A DNA stretch of 64,000 bases, taken from Lepraria neglecta (taxonomy: Eukaryota; Ascomycota; Lecanoromycetes; Lecanorales; Stereocaulaceae). The stretch lies in the NCBI GenBank assembly GCA_033220425.1, contig CM065647.1:2046001-2110000 (forward strand), given 5' to 3'. Positions 37,760 through 49,123 of the stretch are shown here, piece after piece (position 1 is the first letter of the stretch; the number at the start of each line of letters is the position of its first letter). A model generated the notes under the pieces. The model was not told where the DNA came from. It saw only the letters and a list, made by a program, of their open reading frames with translations, and made no database searches. A program made the translations under genes and the position numbers.

Positions 37760-38226
37760 ATGTCTCACTCTGAGCTAGCCACTTCCTACGCGGCTCTCAT
37801 CCTCGCGGATGACGATGTCGACATCACCGTAAGTCCTCAGTGCTGGAGGTGCGTTACAACCGGATCGTACTTACCCAGTTGCATAGCCTGACAAACTCAT
37901 GACCCTAATCAAAGCTGCCAACGTTGAAGAAGTTGAGTCGATATGGACTACCCTGTTCGCCAAGGTACGAACAATGGCCTCCTAAGCCTGAGGGCACACA
38001 GACGAAAAGCAGGCGCTAATACTTTGCCCAGGCACTCGAGGGAAAGAACGTCAAGGACATGCTACTGAACGTTGGGTCTGGAGGAGGTGCTGCAGCGGCG
38101 CCTGCTGGAGGTGCAGCTGCCGGAGGAGCAGCAGCAGATGCGCCTGCGGAGGCCGAGAAGAAGGAAGAGAAGGAAGAGGAGAAGGAGGAGTCGGACGAGG
38201 ATATGGGCTTTGGTCTCTTCGACTAG
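37760..38226 (+). CDS. RPP1: 60S acidic ribosomal protein P1
   Basis: Three exons (37760-37828, 37887-37964, 38032-38226), 113 residues, the normal length. N-terminal helical dimerisation domain ([20 protein letters not shown]... [36 protein letters not shown]), an alanine/glycine hinge, and the diagnostic acidic tail ending [15 protein letters not shown]1 pairs with P2 on P0 to form the ribosomal stalk that recruits translation factors. The first and second exons are phase 0 and match homologues exactly. Intact. Confidence 0.95.
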
Positions 38227-38727
38227 GTGCTGCATATAATTATTGCTTCTACGGTGGGGGATCGACTTTGTCGCTAGCTAGGGATACAACAGTGCATAGG
38301 TGGCGTGAGCAATGATACTCCACGGTTGCTTTCTCTGAAAAGCTGCTTGCCTCAGGACTAGATGCATGGAGCGTGTACTCTGGTACTGCCTAGCGGTTAT
38401 CACTATGCCTTCTCAATCAGCGACAGAGTGCCTTTTCAAACAGAACCATCTAGAATGCAGTGTCCCACTCCCACAGAATGTTCCCAATTTCTTTTCATGC
38501 CCGCCTCCAAGCAGTCTTGGTTGATACCTCAGCCGGGGTGTGGAGGTAGAGGCTCCAATTTGGCAAGACCTTGATCGAAATTGACACTGTGCAGAGGTTC
38601 ACCGTGCTCAATCGTAAATTTTGAGATCACATGTAAACCGACTACTTAGAATCCAATTGTCCAGCAGCAACTCTAAGCACAAAGACATGGGTATAAATTT
38701 CAACTATATTCCTGTGACTACCGACCT
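38227..38727. other. Convergent intergenic region, P1 / PQ-loop
   Basis: 501 bp between two converging genes, presumably both 3' untranslated regions. A 70-codon frame at 38362-38574 has no recognisable features. Confidence 0.5.
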
Positions 38728-39913
38728 CTACTCTATGGCCGCGTCCGACTCTGCGAGTTCTTTCCTCTCGTATATGTGGAATTGGACAAAAATAAGTATA
38801 TCCTCGCCCATGGTACCTATGAAACGTTAGCATCGATCTTGTTTCTTGTAGGCGGGGAAGTTATTACCCAGAGACCCAATCAGCCAGGGCGTATTTACTA
38901 GGAGGTATTGCCGCGAAACAGAATGGAAAAGTATCTAAACATGATGAGCAGGATGTAGCGAGGGAATGGCATTCTGGACTTACACCACCACCATATGTCA
39001 GGTTCCCAACAAGAGAAAGTAGAAAGAAAAGCAGCGATAATCCTAAGTATTTGATAAGTAATAGTCCGCTCTGACGAGAAGTACATCCCTACCTTCGCAA
39101 GACCTTTCACGGAAGTTTTTGACTATCTGAGGTATTCTGGCACTGTGGAATCATGAGCGTAAGTACTGTACCTGAGTTGGCTTTGCAGCGGAGCTTACCC
39201 CAAATACAAGACTGCTGACAGATAGCCCAGGAATTCTGCACCAGGGTTTCTATTGGTGTTTTCGGAGTCACCATCTTCCCGGGTTGGCTTCCAAAGATGA
39301 GCTCTCCATGCTATGGCCCAACCGGCGACGCCAACAGCGCAGACAGCCAAGACAGCAAGCGTGTTCTTGACCCAGGGACGAGCGTATCCTCCATCTTCGG
39401 GAATTGTTGAAAGGGTGGGCGCTCCAAGGGTTGAGCTGCGCCGTTTCATAGAGACGGAAGAACCACGCCTTGAGCCTGGCAAGCCAATGTCACTTGGTCT
39501 CCGTTTAAGTAACGGCTGATCTTCTCGGGCCGTTTCCCCTTGTGCAAGGCCTTCAGCGGATTGCTTGCCGGCATTGACATAATTATAGTAGAGACATTGT
39601 GTGATCAATACTGCATCTGCGACTATGAAGTATATGGCCAAAGCAATGACCGTAGGTACTAGACCAGCCCAGATCGCTCCGAAGAAATTCGCTAAATCGC
39701 CAATGAACCAAACTGTGAGGAAGGCGAGTGAAACACCTTCAGCGCTGCCTAATTGATAGTTCTCTATAAGCTGTGGTACCTATGTAGGGACGATTAGCTT
39801 AGTAATGCGCAAAGGAATTTGAAACGAATTCATACAAGCACAAAGATCCATGAAGCCAAAGAAATTGACCCCGAAACACCAGATAATGCCTCATGGGCGG
39901 AGAGATGGAGCAT
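38728..39913 (-). CDS. PQ-loop membrane transporter (Ypq1/PQLC2-like)
   Basis: Six exons (39913-39836, 39779-39199, 39142-39093, 39042-38984, 38934-38868, 38816-38728), 307 residues. Two PQ-loops are visible: VPQLIENYQLGSAEGVSLAF in the first half and RIPQIVKNFRERSCEGLSLL in the second, each in the usual helix-PQ-helix setting; seven membrane helices can be drawn. Between the halves is a hydrophilic loop of about 80 residues rich in Ser/Arg with a dileucine-like PLLKRR. The family exports cationic amino acids from vacuole/lysosome. The first exon starts at MLHLSAHEALSGVSGSI; this short N-terminus is typical. Head-to-head with the Mid2-like gene. Confidence 0.88.
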
Positions 39914-40438
39914 CGCCAACGATTTCCAGGACTCCTGTCGTACCAAAAGGACTAGCACCGCTGGCGCTTGCAAGAAATTCAGATAGGTCCAGTGACGTAG
40001 GTACAAAACATTGACAGCAAGTGGTTAGAAATGAGTGGCTTTGTTTTTTCTTTCTCCGTACCTTATGCAAGATGTATGCACGTCGTATGGTGTCGCACCA
40101 GTCAGTAGGGGCCTCAGTTCTCTTAGCGCGTAAGCCATTTTTAGCTCGGATTTTCGCCCTCATTGTTTCGGCTCGAGCTCGTGTCTAAAGTTTTCCTACT
40201 CCATACCTCCACACTCCTTTTCCTATTCACCTTCGTTCATATTGACTACCTTCGGTTTTTCTGTCGTTATCATCTCGGGAAGGTACCACGTTGAGTGACT
40301 GCCTTTGTATCGACTTCCATAATTGGGGACTGTCCTTGTTCCAGGTGAACAAAGCCAGCTTTTGCGGATAATAGAGAATTTCCAAGACTGTTCACCACCG
40401 GCTTACTTTTCTTACGACCGAAACACCTTCGCATCATC
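39914..40438. promoter_or_regulatory. Divergent promoter, PQ-loop / Mid2-like
   Basis: 525 bp between two start codons. CT-rich plus-strand stretch (about 40,190-40,270) before the Mid2-like start. No gene inside; a 90-codon frame on the minus strand at 39891-40163 lies upstream of the PQ-loop start and is not conserved. Confidence 0.4.
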
Positions 40439-41290
40439 ATGTTCCACCCACGAGCTTCAGCATACGCCTTCTTCCTCCTCTTCGCTGTCCTCTCAGAAGC
40501 TACAGACATCGAGAAGGCTTTGCACCCTCTCAAGTATCGCCAAAACAATGTTCCTACAGTAACTGCAGGAGGAGCAAACCCTATCTTCACGACCCCTACA
40601 CCTGCCTCTGTAGCAGCTACGATCACTGCCTCAACTACACCAACCGCGACATCAGACTCGTCATCCGATAACACACAAACCACCGACTCGAGTCCTACCA
40701 CTTCCGCAAATGGCTTCACAGCAATCTCAGTCGTGTCAAGTCAGACGACCCAAGCGTCCGTTACCGATGCTCAATCACAATCAACGCTTTCTACACAGTC
40801 GACGCCTTCAACAACTTCCGACATCAACTCTCACTCAACTTCCTCTACGGCATCTTCTTCCAAGACTGGCAGTGTAACTGCACAATTTCTAACGACGGTA
40901 GTTTCAGTCAGCGGAAGCAGCACTTTCAGCAGCGTTAAGACTACTAGTAGAGTCGTTGACGCCGCTGTGGCCACATCGGGTGCTCCGGGGCTTGTTGGAA
41001 CCAATGGCGGATCAGGCAGTTCGGGCATTTCATCCTCTACGAAGAAGACCGTCGGCGGAGTCGTCGGTGGTGCGGGAGGGGTAATACTTCTTGGGGGCAT
41101 TGCGATAGTCGCGTGGAGAATCTGGGGAAGGAAGCGGCGGTCAGGTTACGACGAGAATGACCCAATGGATTCGCAGCCAGGCTCGTCAGGACTGGAAAAG
41201 AGGAGCAGCGTCAGCGGACACAGTCCCTTCCGGTCGACTTTGGACCAGTACCACCAGGCACATCCAGTTAATACTGCTTCCAACTTCTAG
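40439..41290 (+). CDS. Mid2/WSC-like single-pass cell-wall stress protein
   Basis: Single exon, 283 residues. A signal peptide (about 1-21, FFLLFAVLSEATD), then about 180 residues dominated by Ser and Thr (a substrate for O-mannosylation), a glycine-rich juxtamembrane stretch (TKKTVGGVVGGAGG), one membrane helix (about 205-228) followed by RKRR as stop-transfer, and a cytoplasmic tail of about 50 residues. This layout is that of fungal wall-integrity sensors such as Mid2; there is no cysteine-rich WSC domain, so Mid2-like is the better label. Such proteins are rapidly evolving and the assignment is by architecture rather than sequence. Start is the first ATG of the frame. Confidence 0.75.
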   Translation: MFHPRASAYAFFLLFAVLSEATDIEKALHPLKYRQNNVPTVTAGGANPIFTTPTPASVAATITASTTPTATSDSSSDNTQTTDSSPTTSANGFTAISVVSSQTTQASVTDAQSQSTLSTQSTPSTTSDINSHSTSSTASSSKTGSVTAQFLTTVVSVSGSSTFSSVKTTSRVVDAAVATSGAPGLVGTNGGSGSSGISSSTKKTVGGVVGGAGGVILLGGIAIVAWRIWGRKRRSGYDENDPMDSQPGSSGLEKRSSVSGHSPFRSTLDQYHQAHPVNTASNF

Positions 41291-41661
41291 TGCTTGGATA
41301 GGCATGGTCAAGGAAACTTGGGGAGCTCATCATCTTTAATGGTTTCGCATGCGGCATTGTGGGAGTTCAGCACAGGTGGGAATTGCTTAGATGAGATTCA
41401 TGACGTATCATTGCAAGGCGCAAGTTAAATAATGACACTAGACGACACAAATCAAGATCTGTTTTGACCCGCAATGACTTTCCTTGGCAGTATATAGAAC
41501 TGTGGTATTCTTCATGTTGATTATAACCGTACTAGCGCCTGTGTAATCAATTTTGCCACGGACGCGATCATACACGCGCACTCTACCTTCCCAACACCAG
41601 CACCTTTACCATAGGCTCTACCTTTCACCACGCCATAAGTCCGTTCTCCTCCCTCCCAAAC
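41291..41661. other. Intergenic region after Mid2-like gene
   Basis: 371 bp of ordinary composition, containing the 3' flank of one gene and the 5' flank of the next. CT-rich before 41,660. No gene seen. Confidence 0.4.
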
Positions 41662-41766
41662 ATGTTTCAAATCTGCCCACCATCCTATACATCATCCTAC
41701 TCTTCTCGAAAGCCATCGCCGCTTGCCCCGCGTAACCCCAATGCTTGCCCGCGATTCTCGAACTAT

Positions 41767-42427
41767 ATGGCCTCCGCAGGGAAATCAAGCAACGACAAGC
41801 CTTTACATCCACAGAAACGCGTTACACAAAATCCTCTGCTACAGCGAAAACCGAACGAAGAACAAGACCGGCGACGCCAAATCTACTTGAACAAAGTTAG
41901 GCAGACTAGCGATGACAAGAAGTGGGAAGCGCGTAGCGAACAGGTCAAGCGCATTCTTCGTGTGGAATCTGGATGCCTCACGCATACTGATTTTCCATCA
42001 GATATTACGAGCCGACTTTTTGTCAAGGCAAAAGCAATGGGAAGTGGAACAGGCACGCTCGGCACCAGAAGCTCCTCAGGCTCCAGAGGATGAGGAAATG
42101 GCAGAGACTTCCGATGCTATAGATGGTAAGTAGCTCTGAGAATGGCTCATGAGAGACGAGCTGACGCTTTATCGTACAGAACTCGAGTTCGTAGACCATA
42201 TCCTATCACAGGAGGACCAAGAGCTGGAGGCTATTTTCTCGTCCATGGAAGATGAACGTCAGCAAGACGACTACCAAACGTACCCAATGTCAAATTACGG
42301 AAGTGACGACGAGGAATATGATAAACTGTTTGAGGAGCTCATGTCAGGGCAGGAAGGCACGGAGAACAACCTAGCAGGAGGTAAAATGACTAATCCGGAA
42401 GATGAAAGAAGCATGGATATGTCATGA
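41767..42427 (+). CDS. Conserved-looking small acidic protein, function unknown
   Basis: Three exons: 41767-41943, 42002-42125, 42180-42427, giving 182 residues; an in-frame ATG at 41662 would add 35. N-terminal part basic (NPLLQRKPNEEQDRRRQIYLNKVRQ), then a WEAR..Q and a QKQWEVEQ segment likely helical, then a strongly acidic C-terminal half (EDEEMAETSDAID, GSDDEEYDKLFEELMSGQE). Splice joins are phase-consistent and remove in-frame junk, which supports a real gene. The first intron begins GTCAAG, a weak donor, but its end ACTGAT...CAG is good. I do not recognise the family. It converges on PEX19 with 154 bp between stops. Confidence 0.6.
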
Positions 42428-42581
42428 GGTTATGGAATTCTTAGGTGCGGTCTCGACGACATTACGATTCTCAGGCGGTGCTACTGGCTGGAGCATTCAT
42501 TGGCATATTAGGGCATGGTACAAGGATTCATAATGCATTTCGGGCAGCGCGGCGCATGTGGAACAAGGTGGAAGAAATGTA

Positions 42582-43623
42582 TTATTGTTGAGGGCAGCCT
42601 GAGTCTATATTGCCCAAGGCGTCTTGCGCTGCATTCATATCGCCAACGAGGTCAGCAGGAGGGCTTCCAGCTACTTGCATCTATCGTCTTCTATCAGCTC
42701 CATTCAACGAGAACCGAAGGAGACCCTCGTACCTGTTGCATTCGCTCCACAATGAACTCTCTGTCCTCTGCCCTGTCGTCCGAGTACCCCTTCATCTCAA
42801 ACCTCCCCACTATCTCCCCCACAAGCCGTTGCTGTTCCTCATATCTCTTCAAATCCTCTGCGTTGGCTGTGCTTTTATTCTTCGTCATCCACTCTGGGAA
42901 CTTATAATGCAATTCTTTCATTGGCTCATATAATATCTCCTTATTCGTCAGCTGCTCCATCATACCCATGAGCATCTTGTTAAAACCCTCGTCATCTCCC
43001 GCACCCTCAAGGCCACCACTTTGCATCTCTTTGAGCATCTGAGCAAGCATATCGTCTGAATCCTCGGATTGTACTGCGGCGGTAGCTTGCTCCCCTGACG
43101 CTTGCATTCTCTCCATGGTCTTGCGGATCGTTTCTTGGAATGGCTCTTCTGCAGCCGACGCCGCTGCATTCCCACAGAGATCATCTTTGGATTGTGTTTG
43201 TTCCGCCGAAGCCCCAGGATCTGCTGCTGCGCCCAGCTCTCTCATCATGGCCTCAATCTCTTTCTTCATCTCCGGCGACTCATCCACGTTGCCCATGAGC
43301 GCTGCCATCTGCTCTTGCAGCTGCCTGCTGAACTCGCTCGCGGCTTCATCTGATATGTCCGGCTCTTGGAGCTCTTCCGCTCGTGCAGGCTCGGGCTTTT
43401 TGGAGGCATCTTCGGATTTATGGATTTTGGTAGCGGAGAACTCGTCAAGCATATCTGGTATCACATTCAGGACAAGCAGAGAATAGTTTAGAACGGTCCC
43501 AATCATACCATCTAAATCGTCCAAATCATCCTCCTCCGGATCAGGGACGTCATCTACTGGTGACGGTGTCCCAGAGGTGTTAATATTCTTTGGAGCGCCT
43601 TCATGGCTCTCAGCGTTCTCCAT
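42582..43623 (-). CDS. PEX19: Peroxin-19, peroxisomal membrane protein chaperone/receptor
   Basis: Three exons (43623-43509, 43454-42733, 42680-42582), 311 residues. N-terminal acidic DLDDLDDMLDEFSATK motif, the docking segment for Pex3; a middle with LQEQMAALMGNVDESPEMKKEIEAMM; the cargo-binding C-terminal domain (MLMGMMEQLTNKEILYEPMKELHYKFPEWM...RYEEQQRLVGEIVGRFE); and a C-terminal CPQQ CaaX box, the farnesylation site known in this family. The first intron is 54 bp and in frame, so the unspliced frame reads through with 18 spurious hydrophobic residues; splicing restores the family sequence. The last exon supplies the QVAGSPPADLVGDM...GCPQQ tail. Shares a 468-bp divergent promoter with UBC9. 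Confidence 0.93.
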
Positions 43624-44091
43624 GACTACTACTAATGCTTCTTGAACTTATCTGTTAGGAGACATTGCCGTAGAGTAATAAGGGGAAGGAAATGTCCAAG
43701 GGAAAACATGTAATCGGTGCTGAGCTATGGTCATAGTGGGCTGCTCCACATTCGCTGCTGGTGGGACCAGTTGGGGCGATTGATCGACAGGCACTGGGCC
43801 GGCGGGAGAGGGACTATCAAAAACTTGCAGGCAACTCGAACTCCTTCTCTTTTATGTAGCTTACCTGACCTTTCATTTCACACAGGACGTTCTAGGCAGG
43901 TCAGCTCGCACTGGCCTGCGAATAGACCGACAAGCTCACATGATCACTTGTTGAACTTTATAAATATTCACTTCGCATCCAACTTCTTTTGTCGCCCCCA
44001 TAACTTCTACAATACTTCTCACTTTAAAACGATTGAGAAAGACCTCTAAACCTTGTCTTTTTTCCACCGATCTCATTAGAACTAGTTGAGG
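43624..44091. promoter_or_regulatory. Divergent promoter, PEX19 / UBC9
   Basis: 468 bp between head-to-head starts. No gene; a 110-codon plus frame (43717-44049) is not conserved and lies in what should be the UBC9 5' flank. Confidence 0.4.
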
Positions 44092-44739
44092 ATGTCCCTG
44101 TGTCAGAACCGCCTCCAAGAGGAGAGGTCAGTCTCTCTATTTCACGCATGCTTGTCCAAAATACAACAAGGCTGACGCTTATCTGAAATCAGAAAGCAAT
44201 GGCGTCGTGACCACCCATTTGGCTTCTTCGCAAAACCTGTTCGTACCGCCAATGGTGTTCTGGATCTCAAGAAATGGGAGTGTGGGGTGCCTGGCAAAGA
44301 CAAGACGCTATGGGAGGGTGGGTTGTTCAAGCTCGATGTCTTGTTCCCCGATGGTGAGCTCAGATCTGCAATGCCATGGCTGAGTCGAAGCTGATCTGAT
44401 TCTTCAACTAGAGTACCCTACAAAGCCACCGAAATGTATGCGATCAATGTACAAGCTGTCTTGGGAAGATCTAACACACATGCAGGCAAATTTGTGCCCC
44501 CGCTCTTCCACCCGAACGTCTACCCATCTGGCACGGTCTGCCTCTCAATATTGAACGAGGAAGAGGGGTGGAAGCCAGCCATCACCATCAAGCAAATCCT
44601 TCTTGGCATCCAAGATCTACTCAACGACCCCAACCCTGACTCGCCGGCCCAAGCTGATGCCTATAATCTGTTCAAGAGAGATCGTCAGGCATACGAGAAG
44701 AAGGTCAAGAACATTGTCAAGGATAATCCGGCCCCATGA
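44092..44739 (+). CDS. UBC9: SUMO-conjugating enzyme E2 (Ubc9)
   Basis: Four exons (44092-44126, 44193-44353, 44412-44435, 44486-44739), 157 residues, the exact family length. E2 core with [10 protein letters not shown] near the N-terminus, the [29 protein letters not shown] active-site region with catalytic Cys92 three residues after SG, and the Ubc9-specific basic N-terminal helix ([14 protein letters not shown]). It takes SUMO from the E1 and passes it to lysines in psi-K-x-E sites. The third exon is only 24 bp but joins perfectly (EYPTKPPK-C). Intact. Confidence 0.95.
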
Positions 44740-45089
44740 GGTCTCTACAGCAGCCCTCTGGCCCTGTTCACGAAGGGATGCGACTTGCGGAAATTGAGGT
44801 TAATAGTTTTACAGCAGGACGTTAAGTTTTGACATGGCGTAAATGAGATCTCAGGTCTATCACAAGGAAGCGATTGGCGTTTGAGGAGCTGCATCTACAG
44901 GGTCGTCTAATGGAGGATCATGTGTATCTTAGAAATTGCTTCACGAACTCAAGACATACATTTCGACATTGAAAAGCTCGTCGTGTCTCTTATCCACGAT
45001 TCCCTAGCTATTTGGACTATTAGCGCCCGACATTGGCTTCTATAATTGCTGTAGAAAAATGCCCCCAAAGCGCTCGCAGCCTTGTAGCC

Positions 45090-45095
45090 GAGTCA
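45090..45095 (-). promoter_or_regulatory. Possible Cpc1/Gcn4 site
   Basis: Reads TGACTC(G) on the minus strand, six of seven bases of the TGACTCA site of Gcn4/Cpc1, about 130 bp before the asparagine synthetase start. Amino-acid biosynthetic genes are classical targets of cross-pathway control, so the position makes sense; the match is not perfect. Confidence 0.35.
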
Positions 45096-45131
45096 GCTAC
45101 ATTCCTTATCGCTGGTCCCGAAGACCCCCAC

Positions 45132-45138
45132 TATAAAA
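45132..45138 (+). promoter_or_regulatory. TATA box of asparagine synthetase gene
   Basis: TATAAAA 86-92 bp before the ATG at 45224, within the usual fungal range. Confidence 0.4.
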
Positions 45139-45223
45139 AAAATCCCGAGTAAACAACTTTTCCTACGGTCAGTTGACATTGTCGATATTCAACTTCACAG
45201 ACTCTTGGAGAGTAACTGCAATC

Positions 45224-47352
45224 ATGTGTGGAATTTTTGCCTGTCACTGGTAACGAGCCCTCCCTCAAGCTTGCGTAGATCTCAGGAACTGATTTTACAT
45301 AGCCATCCGGATGTGCAAAAATTCAAGCCTACCGCATTGCGGATGGCCAAGGCGTAGGATGCTCGAGATTCCTTACCAGGAACAAGCTCTAACCGGTGCT
45401 ACAACAGTGCTCGCCATCGCGGTCCCGATTGGAGTGAGCACACTTGGTTGAAGTGCAGAAGACACTCGCTGAGTCATTTTAGGTGGTAACTTTGTCGCGA
45501 ACAACACAAGTCAGTCCAAGCTGCTGTATGGACTGCTCGGGGGGCTGATTAGTGGCTAGTCTTGGCCCATGAGCGGTTGAGTATTGTTGGTGTCGGTGAG
45601 TACACCTCCAATCTTTTCCAACTCATGCTCATTGTTCGCAGACAGTGGAGCCCAGCCCCTGGTCAACGAGGACGGGTCCTTGTCACTCGCCGTCAATGGC
45701 GAAATCTACAACCACAGAATTCTGCGAAAGCAGCTGAAAACTCCCTACAACTTCAAGACACATTCGGACTGCGAAGTCATAATACCTCTGGTATGGCTTC
45801 AACAGCTACGCTCCGGACATTCTCTGACAAGTCCTAGTATATGGAACATGGCCTTGATGCCCCAAAGTATCTCGATGGCATGTTCTCCTGGGTGCTATAT
45901 GACAAGAAAGCAGACCGCACAATCGCCGCACGAGATCCCATCGGCATCACCAGCTTCTACCAGGGATGGTCAAGCAAGACACCGGGCGCCGTGTATTTCG
46001 CGTCAGAGCTGAAGTGCTTACACCCTGTCTGCGATAAGATCAAATGGTTCCCTCCAGGCCATATCTACGACTCCAAGACAGATAAGATGACTAGATACTT
46101 TCAGCCTACGTGGTGGGATCCAACGAACGTTCCTTCGACGCCTACAGACTACAAGCTGATAAGAACGTCCTTGGAAAGATCTGTTCGTAAGAGACTGATG
46201 GCCGAGGTGCCCTACGGTGTGCTGCTATCCGGAGGGTTGGACTCAAGTCTTGTTGCTTCAATAGCTCAACGAGAGACTCTTAGACTTAGGGCAGCGTCTA
46301 CGAAAGTCAATGGATACAATCCAGATCATGAGCAGCAAAATGGAGAACTTGTTGGTATGGACGACAACGATGAGTTGTCGACTGTAACATGGCTCCCTCA
46401 GCTTCATTCATTCTCGATTGGGTTGCCCAATGCACCAGATACAAAGGCCGCGTTGGAGGTCGCCAAGTTCCTTGGGACGAAGCACCACGATTTCAGCTTC
46501 ACAATTGAGGATGGCCTTGAAGCGCTTTCGGACGTGATCTTTCACCTTGAAACTTACGATGTTACTACCATTCGGGCTTCGACTCCTATGTTCCTGCTCA
46601 GCCGTAAGATCAAAGCAATTGGAGTGAAGATGGTACTAAGTGGGGAGGGTGCTGATGAAATTTTTGGAGGCTATCTCTACTTCCACGCAGCGCCGGACAA
46701 AGAAGCCTTCCATGCAGAAACTATTCGTCGTGTCAAGAATCTTCACCTTTCAGATTGCTTGCGTGCCAATAAGTCGACGGCTGCTTGGGGTCTAGAAGCC
46801 CGCGTACCGTTTCTCGACAAACAGGTAAGCATTACAGCTGGCGTTCAACGAGATTCTACTAACGAAAATAGTTCCTAGAGAACGCAATGAGTGTTGACCC
46901 AGCGGAGAAAATGATCACGAAGGGCAGGATAGAGAAGTGCATCCTACGCAAGGCATTTGATACTACCGATGAGCCGGAGACTCAACCATATCTTCCGGAC
47001 AAAATTCTCTGGCGTCAAAAAGAGCAATTTAGTGATGGTGTAGGCTATGGGTGGATAGATGCTCTGAAGGACAACGCCGAGCTCCACGTGACAGACGAGA
47101 TGTTCAAGAAGCCCAAAGCCGAATGGGGAGATGACATTCCGGATAGCAAAGAAGCGTACTGGTATCGTACCATGTTCGACGAGCTGTTCCCGCCTCAGTG
47201 TGCATCAACGGTCATGCGTTGGACACCTACCTGGTCCAACCAGACAGACCCTAGTGGACGGTAAGCAAATATCCAAACACAAGACACGCTCCATATTGAA
47301 TCTCAATAGAGCAATCGCCATCCACAACGCCAAGTACGACGAGAAGAAGTAG
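45224..47352 (+). CDS. Asparagine synthetase (glutamine-hydrolysing)
   Basis: Nine exons: 45224-45249, 45303-45353, 45408-45433, 45483-45509, 45560-45595, 45642-45790, 45838-46824, 46872-47260, 47310-47352; 577 residues. N-terminal glutaminase domain beginning [12 protein letters not shown] with the catalytic Cys2, then [23 protein letters not shown] and SDCEVI, which bind glutamine; the C-terminal synthetase domain has the ATP PP-loop SGGLDSS at 236-242, [14 protein letters not shown], and EARVPFLDK. It converts aspartate, glutamine and ATP to asparagine. Five tiny 5' exons separated by introns of about 50 bp make the N-terminus invisible as an open frame. Ends NAKYDEKK. Intact; yeast orthologues are ASN1/ASN2. 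Confidence 0.93.
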
Positions 47353-47890
47353 GCAGTGTACATCTGCCCCGTCATATCCTCACTTCTGTTGCCCGGACAT
47401 TCGTGCATTTCATCGTTGGGTCCAATCACGAAGCGATAGAATGATTCTTCTATAGCGTGGCTGATGTTTAGACCTTAGACTTGGTGTCCTGAGAGATCAA
47501 GCTTCCAGCGCATCGCTTGTCGTCTGTATGAGCGAGTACCTTGACGCATGATAGAAGGGGGTTTTAGGGTAGAACAATAATTATCAAGATAGGATCTTGG
47601 ATCCGAAATTGAAGATAACGTCACTCAGATTTTGACTAGAAAAAAGTACTGTTAAGATTGAAATGTTGCTGTGTTCTCTGTAGTTGAGATTCGATACTTG
47701 TAGTAAGGTAACTGTCCACGCCTTGGTGTACTAGTGTGTGATTGGCTTTCCGAGTTAGCTCAGAAGCCGCCGGAGCGCGTTTTTATTCTTTCACCTGCAA
47801 ACAATTGCACCGGTCTCACCAAAACCTCACACACACCATTGGCAGTGATCTACAGACTAACACTCCTACATATCGTTCAAAGCCATCAGC
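47353..47890. other. Intergenic region, asparagine synthetase / porin
   Basis: 538 bp holding the 3' flank of asparagine synthetase and the porin promoter. CA/CT-rich leader just before 47,890. No gene seen. Confidence 0.4.
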
Positions 47891-49123
47891 ATGGCAACTC
47901 TTGATCTTCCGAAAACCGGCGCTGTCCCACCAGCGTTCTCGGACATTGCTAAAACCTCGAACGATGTACGATCACCGCGGTCTTTGGAATTGCGTAGGAT
48001 ACAAAGCTGATGAAATGCCTTACAGCTTCTAAACAAGGATTTTTACCACACTACCGCTAGCAAGATCGATGTCAAGTCGAAAGCTCCCAATGGCGTGAGC
48101 TTCAACGTCAAGGGACAATCTGCCCATGAGGGTCGTACGAGTGGTTCGGTGAGCTTCAATCATAGCACACCTAGGTCGGGGCACCGATGAGCTAACATTG
48201 CCATTGTGATAGATTGAAGCGAAATATGCCGATCCCCCATCTGGTACTTATTTCAATTTGCTCCGTCTCGTCACCTACACGCGATCTCCCCATGGCCTCA
48301 ACTCCCAGATCATCCTCTCCCCTGGAAATGCAGCTTTGCTGATACTTTACCATCGTGCAGGCTTGTCCCTGACCCAAATGTGGACCACCGCAAACATCCT
48401 CCAAACGAAAGTCGAGCTGGACAACAAGATCGCCAACGGATTGAAGGCCGAAGCTGTCACAGACTTCACCCCCAAGTCGCAAACCTTCGGTGCCAAGCTC
48501 AACCTCTACTTCAAGCAACCGAACTTCAACGCCCGCGCTTTCTTCGACGTTCTTAAGGGCCCTGTAGCCAACGTCGACTGCGTCCTCGGCCACGAAGGCT
48601 TCCTGGTCGGCGCGGAGGCTGGCTACGACGCGCAAAAAGCTGCTCTTACCAAGTATGCCGCTGCCATTGGTTACACGCAGCCAGAGTACACCGCCGCCAT
48701 CACTGCCTCAAATAATCTGAGCGTTTTTGCTGCCTCCTACTATCATAAGGTCAACTCCCAGGTCGAGGCAGGCGCCAAAGCGACATGGGACTCCAAGGCC
48801 GGCAACAACGTAGGTCTGGAAGTGGCTAGCAAGTATCGTCTGGATCCTAGCTCTTTCGCGAAGGTCTGTTATCTCCCCTTTGCCGTCAAAAGTTGGAGCT
48901 GAATCTGACTTGTCAAAATAGGCCAAGATCAACGACCGTGGTATTGCTGCTCTAGCGTACAACGTCAAGCTCCGACCTGGCGTGACCACCGGCCTTGGTG
49001 TCTCCCTTGACACCCAAAACTTGAACGAAGCTGCACACAAGGTCTTACCCCTCGACGTATGAGCTGTCAAGATGACTGACATGCTGTTTCCAGGTTGGCG
49101 TAAGCTTCGAATTCGAGGGATAA
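47891..49123 (+). CDS. Mitochondrial outer-membrane porin (VDAC)
   Basis: Six exons (47891-47965, 48026-48148, 48213-48243, 48361-48863, 48922-49041, 49094-49123), 293 residues. The family pattern is clear: AFSDIAKTSNDLLNKDFYHTTASKIDVKSKAPNG at the N-terminus, then the beta-strand repeats GLSLTQMWTTANILQTKVELDNKIANGLKAE, FGAKLNLYFKQPNFNARAFFDVLKGP, NNLSVFAASYYHKVNSQVEAGAKATWDSK and the C-terminal beta-signal HKVGVSFEFEG. It forms the 19-strand voltage-dependent channel for ATP and metabolites. The N-terminus (MATLDLPKTGAVPPAF) is about 10 residues longer than in Aspergillus; an N-terminal difference, not a broken start. The intron at 48244-48360 is the longest in the gene (117 bp). Confidence 0.93.

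Larger units (their letters stand above)
44740..45223. promoter_or_regulatory. Intergenic region and asparagine synthetase promoter
   Basis: 484 bp between UBC9 and the next gene on the same strand. The last 150 bp carry a GAGTCA site (45090-45095) and a TATAAAA (45132-45138). No gene inside. Confidence 0.4.

Noticed and set aside
42515-42933. Plus-strand frames of 107-130 codons
   Set aside because: Antisense to PEX19 exons.
46887-47264. Separate short gene after the main asparagine synthetase exon
   Set aside because: It is exon 8 of the same gene, joined in frame through a 47-bp intron.
48192-48635. 147-codon minus frame
   Set aside because: Antisense to porin exon 4, whose coding sequence is certain.
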